Source: Parachlamydiaceae bacterium
GTDB lineage: Bacteria > Chlamydiota > Chlamydiia > Chlamydiales > Parachlamydiaceae
Length of the DNA stretch: 5,385 nt
NCBI GenBank assembly: GCA_003164155.1
Contig: PLSG01000336.1
Span: 1-5,385, forward strand
Reading direction: 5' to 3'
The notes under the pieces were generated by a model, which was not told where the DNA came from, searched no databases, and saw only the letters and a program-made list of their open reading frames with translations. This document shows, piece after piece, positions 5,383 through 5,385 of this stretch. The position numbers and the translations under genes were made by a program. The stretch's first letter is position 1. Each line of letters opens with the position of its first letter.

Positions 5383-5385
5383 ATG
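5383..5385 (+). CDS. Possible start codon of the next gene (truncated by the window end)
   Basis: The final three bases are ATG, preceded by AGGG (5373-5376) at a 6-nt spacing, a fair ribosome binding site. No terminator is seen in the 34 nt after mreC, so a third operon member may begin here. In Chlamydia I recall recB at this place, but only the start codon is visible and the product cannot be read. Confidence 0.35.

Noticed and set aside
1..5385. tRNA or rRNA genes, CRISPR arrays, insertion sequences
   Set aside because: No cloverleaf, regularly spaced repeats or transposase-like coding sequence was seen on either strand.

Overview
The window most likely comes from a chlamydia-like bacterium (order Chlamydiales, probably an environmental, amoeba-associated lineage). 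An aspartate/aromatic aminotransferase gene lies directly upstream of mreC, an arrangement I recall from Chlamydia (tyrB, an mreC-like gene, recB). The window also carries a long ankyrin-repeat, Ser/Pro-rich protein of the kind intracellular bacteria use as effectors. The base composition is moderate, higher than in many Parachlamydiaceae. The genus cannot be fixed from sequence alone.

Layout. Positions 1-140 hold an intrinsic-terminator hairpin oriented for + strand transcription, facing the 3' end of the first gene. Positions 141-1901 (- strand) encode a 586-residue protein: a helical N-terminal region without a recognised family, three to four ankyrin repeats, a long Ser/Pro-rich region with many SP dipeptides, and a basic, cysteine-rich C-terminus. 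Positions 1902-2255 are a divergent intergenic region. It holds two related copies of an imperfect palindrome, one just upstream of the ribosome binding site of each flanking gene, plus a separate hairpin between them. Positions 2256-2852 (+) encode a 198-residue basic protein of unknown function. Positions 2853-3094 hold an intrinsic terminator whose 3' arm can alternatively pair with an upstream 16-nt arm, followed by a possible promoter. Positions 3095-4300 encode a complete class I aminotransferase (tyrB/aspC type). Seven bases later comes mreC (4308-5348), and the final ATG of the window may be the start of the next gene.

The right half is a conserved housekeeping unit: amino-acid transamination co-transcribed with a cell-shape/division protein. 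In Chlamydiae, which lack FtsZ, MreB and MreC are thought to act in division. The left half is accessory: a likely host-directed ankyrin protein and a divergent orphan gene that share a 5'-leader palindrome. Each of these two genes also carries a long homopolymer (T9 and A10) at which a one-base slip would end translation early. The shared leader palindrome, the paired homopolymers and the terminator/anti-terminator arrangement ahead of tyrB are the observations most worth following up.
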